17,624 bases of DNA from JBDHTS01 sp044221445 (GTDB taxonomy: Bacteria > Pseudomonadota > Alphaproteobacteria > Micavibrionales > Micavibrionaceae): NCBI GenBank assembly GCA_044221445.1, contig JBGAPF010000032.1:1-17624 (forward strand). The letters are read 5' to 3'. Shown here one piece after another: positions 15,809 through 17,624 of the stretch. The position numbers and the translations under genes are program-made. The notes under the pieces were generated by a model. The model ran no database searches. It saw nothing but the letters and a program-made list of their open reading frames with translations, and had not been told where the DNA came from. How positions within the stretch are numbered: the first letter of the stretch is position 1; every line of letters starts with the position of its first letter.

Positions 15809-17624
<1,816 letters not shown>

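Overview
The window looks like a moderately GC-rich chromosome of an alphaproteobacterium. The 16S rRNA has an alphaproteobacterial character, the rRNA operon has the order 16S, tRNA-Ile(GAT), tRNA-Ala(TGC), 23S, and the left end has the alphaproteobacterial neighbour pair mitofilin-like protein then HemY. I cannot place it more precisely. All family names come from motif recognition by eye, not from a database search.

Layout. (1) 1-2863, plus strand: 3' part of a mitofilin (Mic60/COG4223)-like membrane protein and a HemY-type TPR membrane protein. (2) 2873-4321, minus strand: a rhomboid intramembrane protease and an unrecognised 212-residue protein that ends at a clear bidirectional terminator hairpin. 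(3) 4457-9618, plus strand: a tight operon for a surface polysaccharide. It encodes a small secreted protein of unknown function, a Wzy/O-antigen-ligase-like membrane protein, a GT4 glycosyltransferase, a Wzz-like chain-length protein, a WaaE-like GT2 glycosyltransferase and an unknown 107-residue protein. Genes overlap by 4 to 26 bases or lie 3 to 12 bases apart. (4) 9766-13152, minus strand, convergent to the operon: a second GT2 glycosyltransferase and a long (851-residue) periplasmic/outer-membrane polysaccharide export protein with several SLBB domains. (5) 13153-13867: a gene-free regulatory region with an rRNA promoter candidate, a plus-strand terminator, a boxA-like site and alternative stems. 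(6) 13759-17624: the rRNA operon, running off the right edge inside 23S.

The polysaccharide genes would work together. Glycosyltransferases build the repeat unit, the Wzy-like protein polymerises or ligates it, the Wzz-like protein sets chain length, and the SLBB/Poly_export protein takes the polymer through the outer membrane. No flippase (Wzx), no priming sugar-phosphate transferase and no Wzc-type kinase is visible here.

The most striking observations are in the 16S gene. Its first ~95 bases plus a few leader bases are present twice as a perfect 102-bp tandem repeat (13759-13860 and 13861-13962). About 67 bases covering helix 41 (V8) and the 5' arm of helix 42 are missing at 15061/15062, although every other landmark of the gene is intact. 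This is either a damaged rRNA copy, an assembly error, or a very unusual ribosome. The sequence alone cannot decide.
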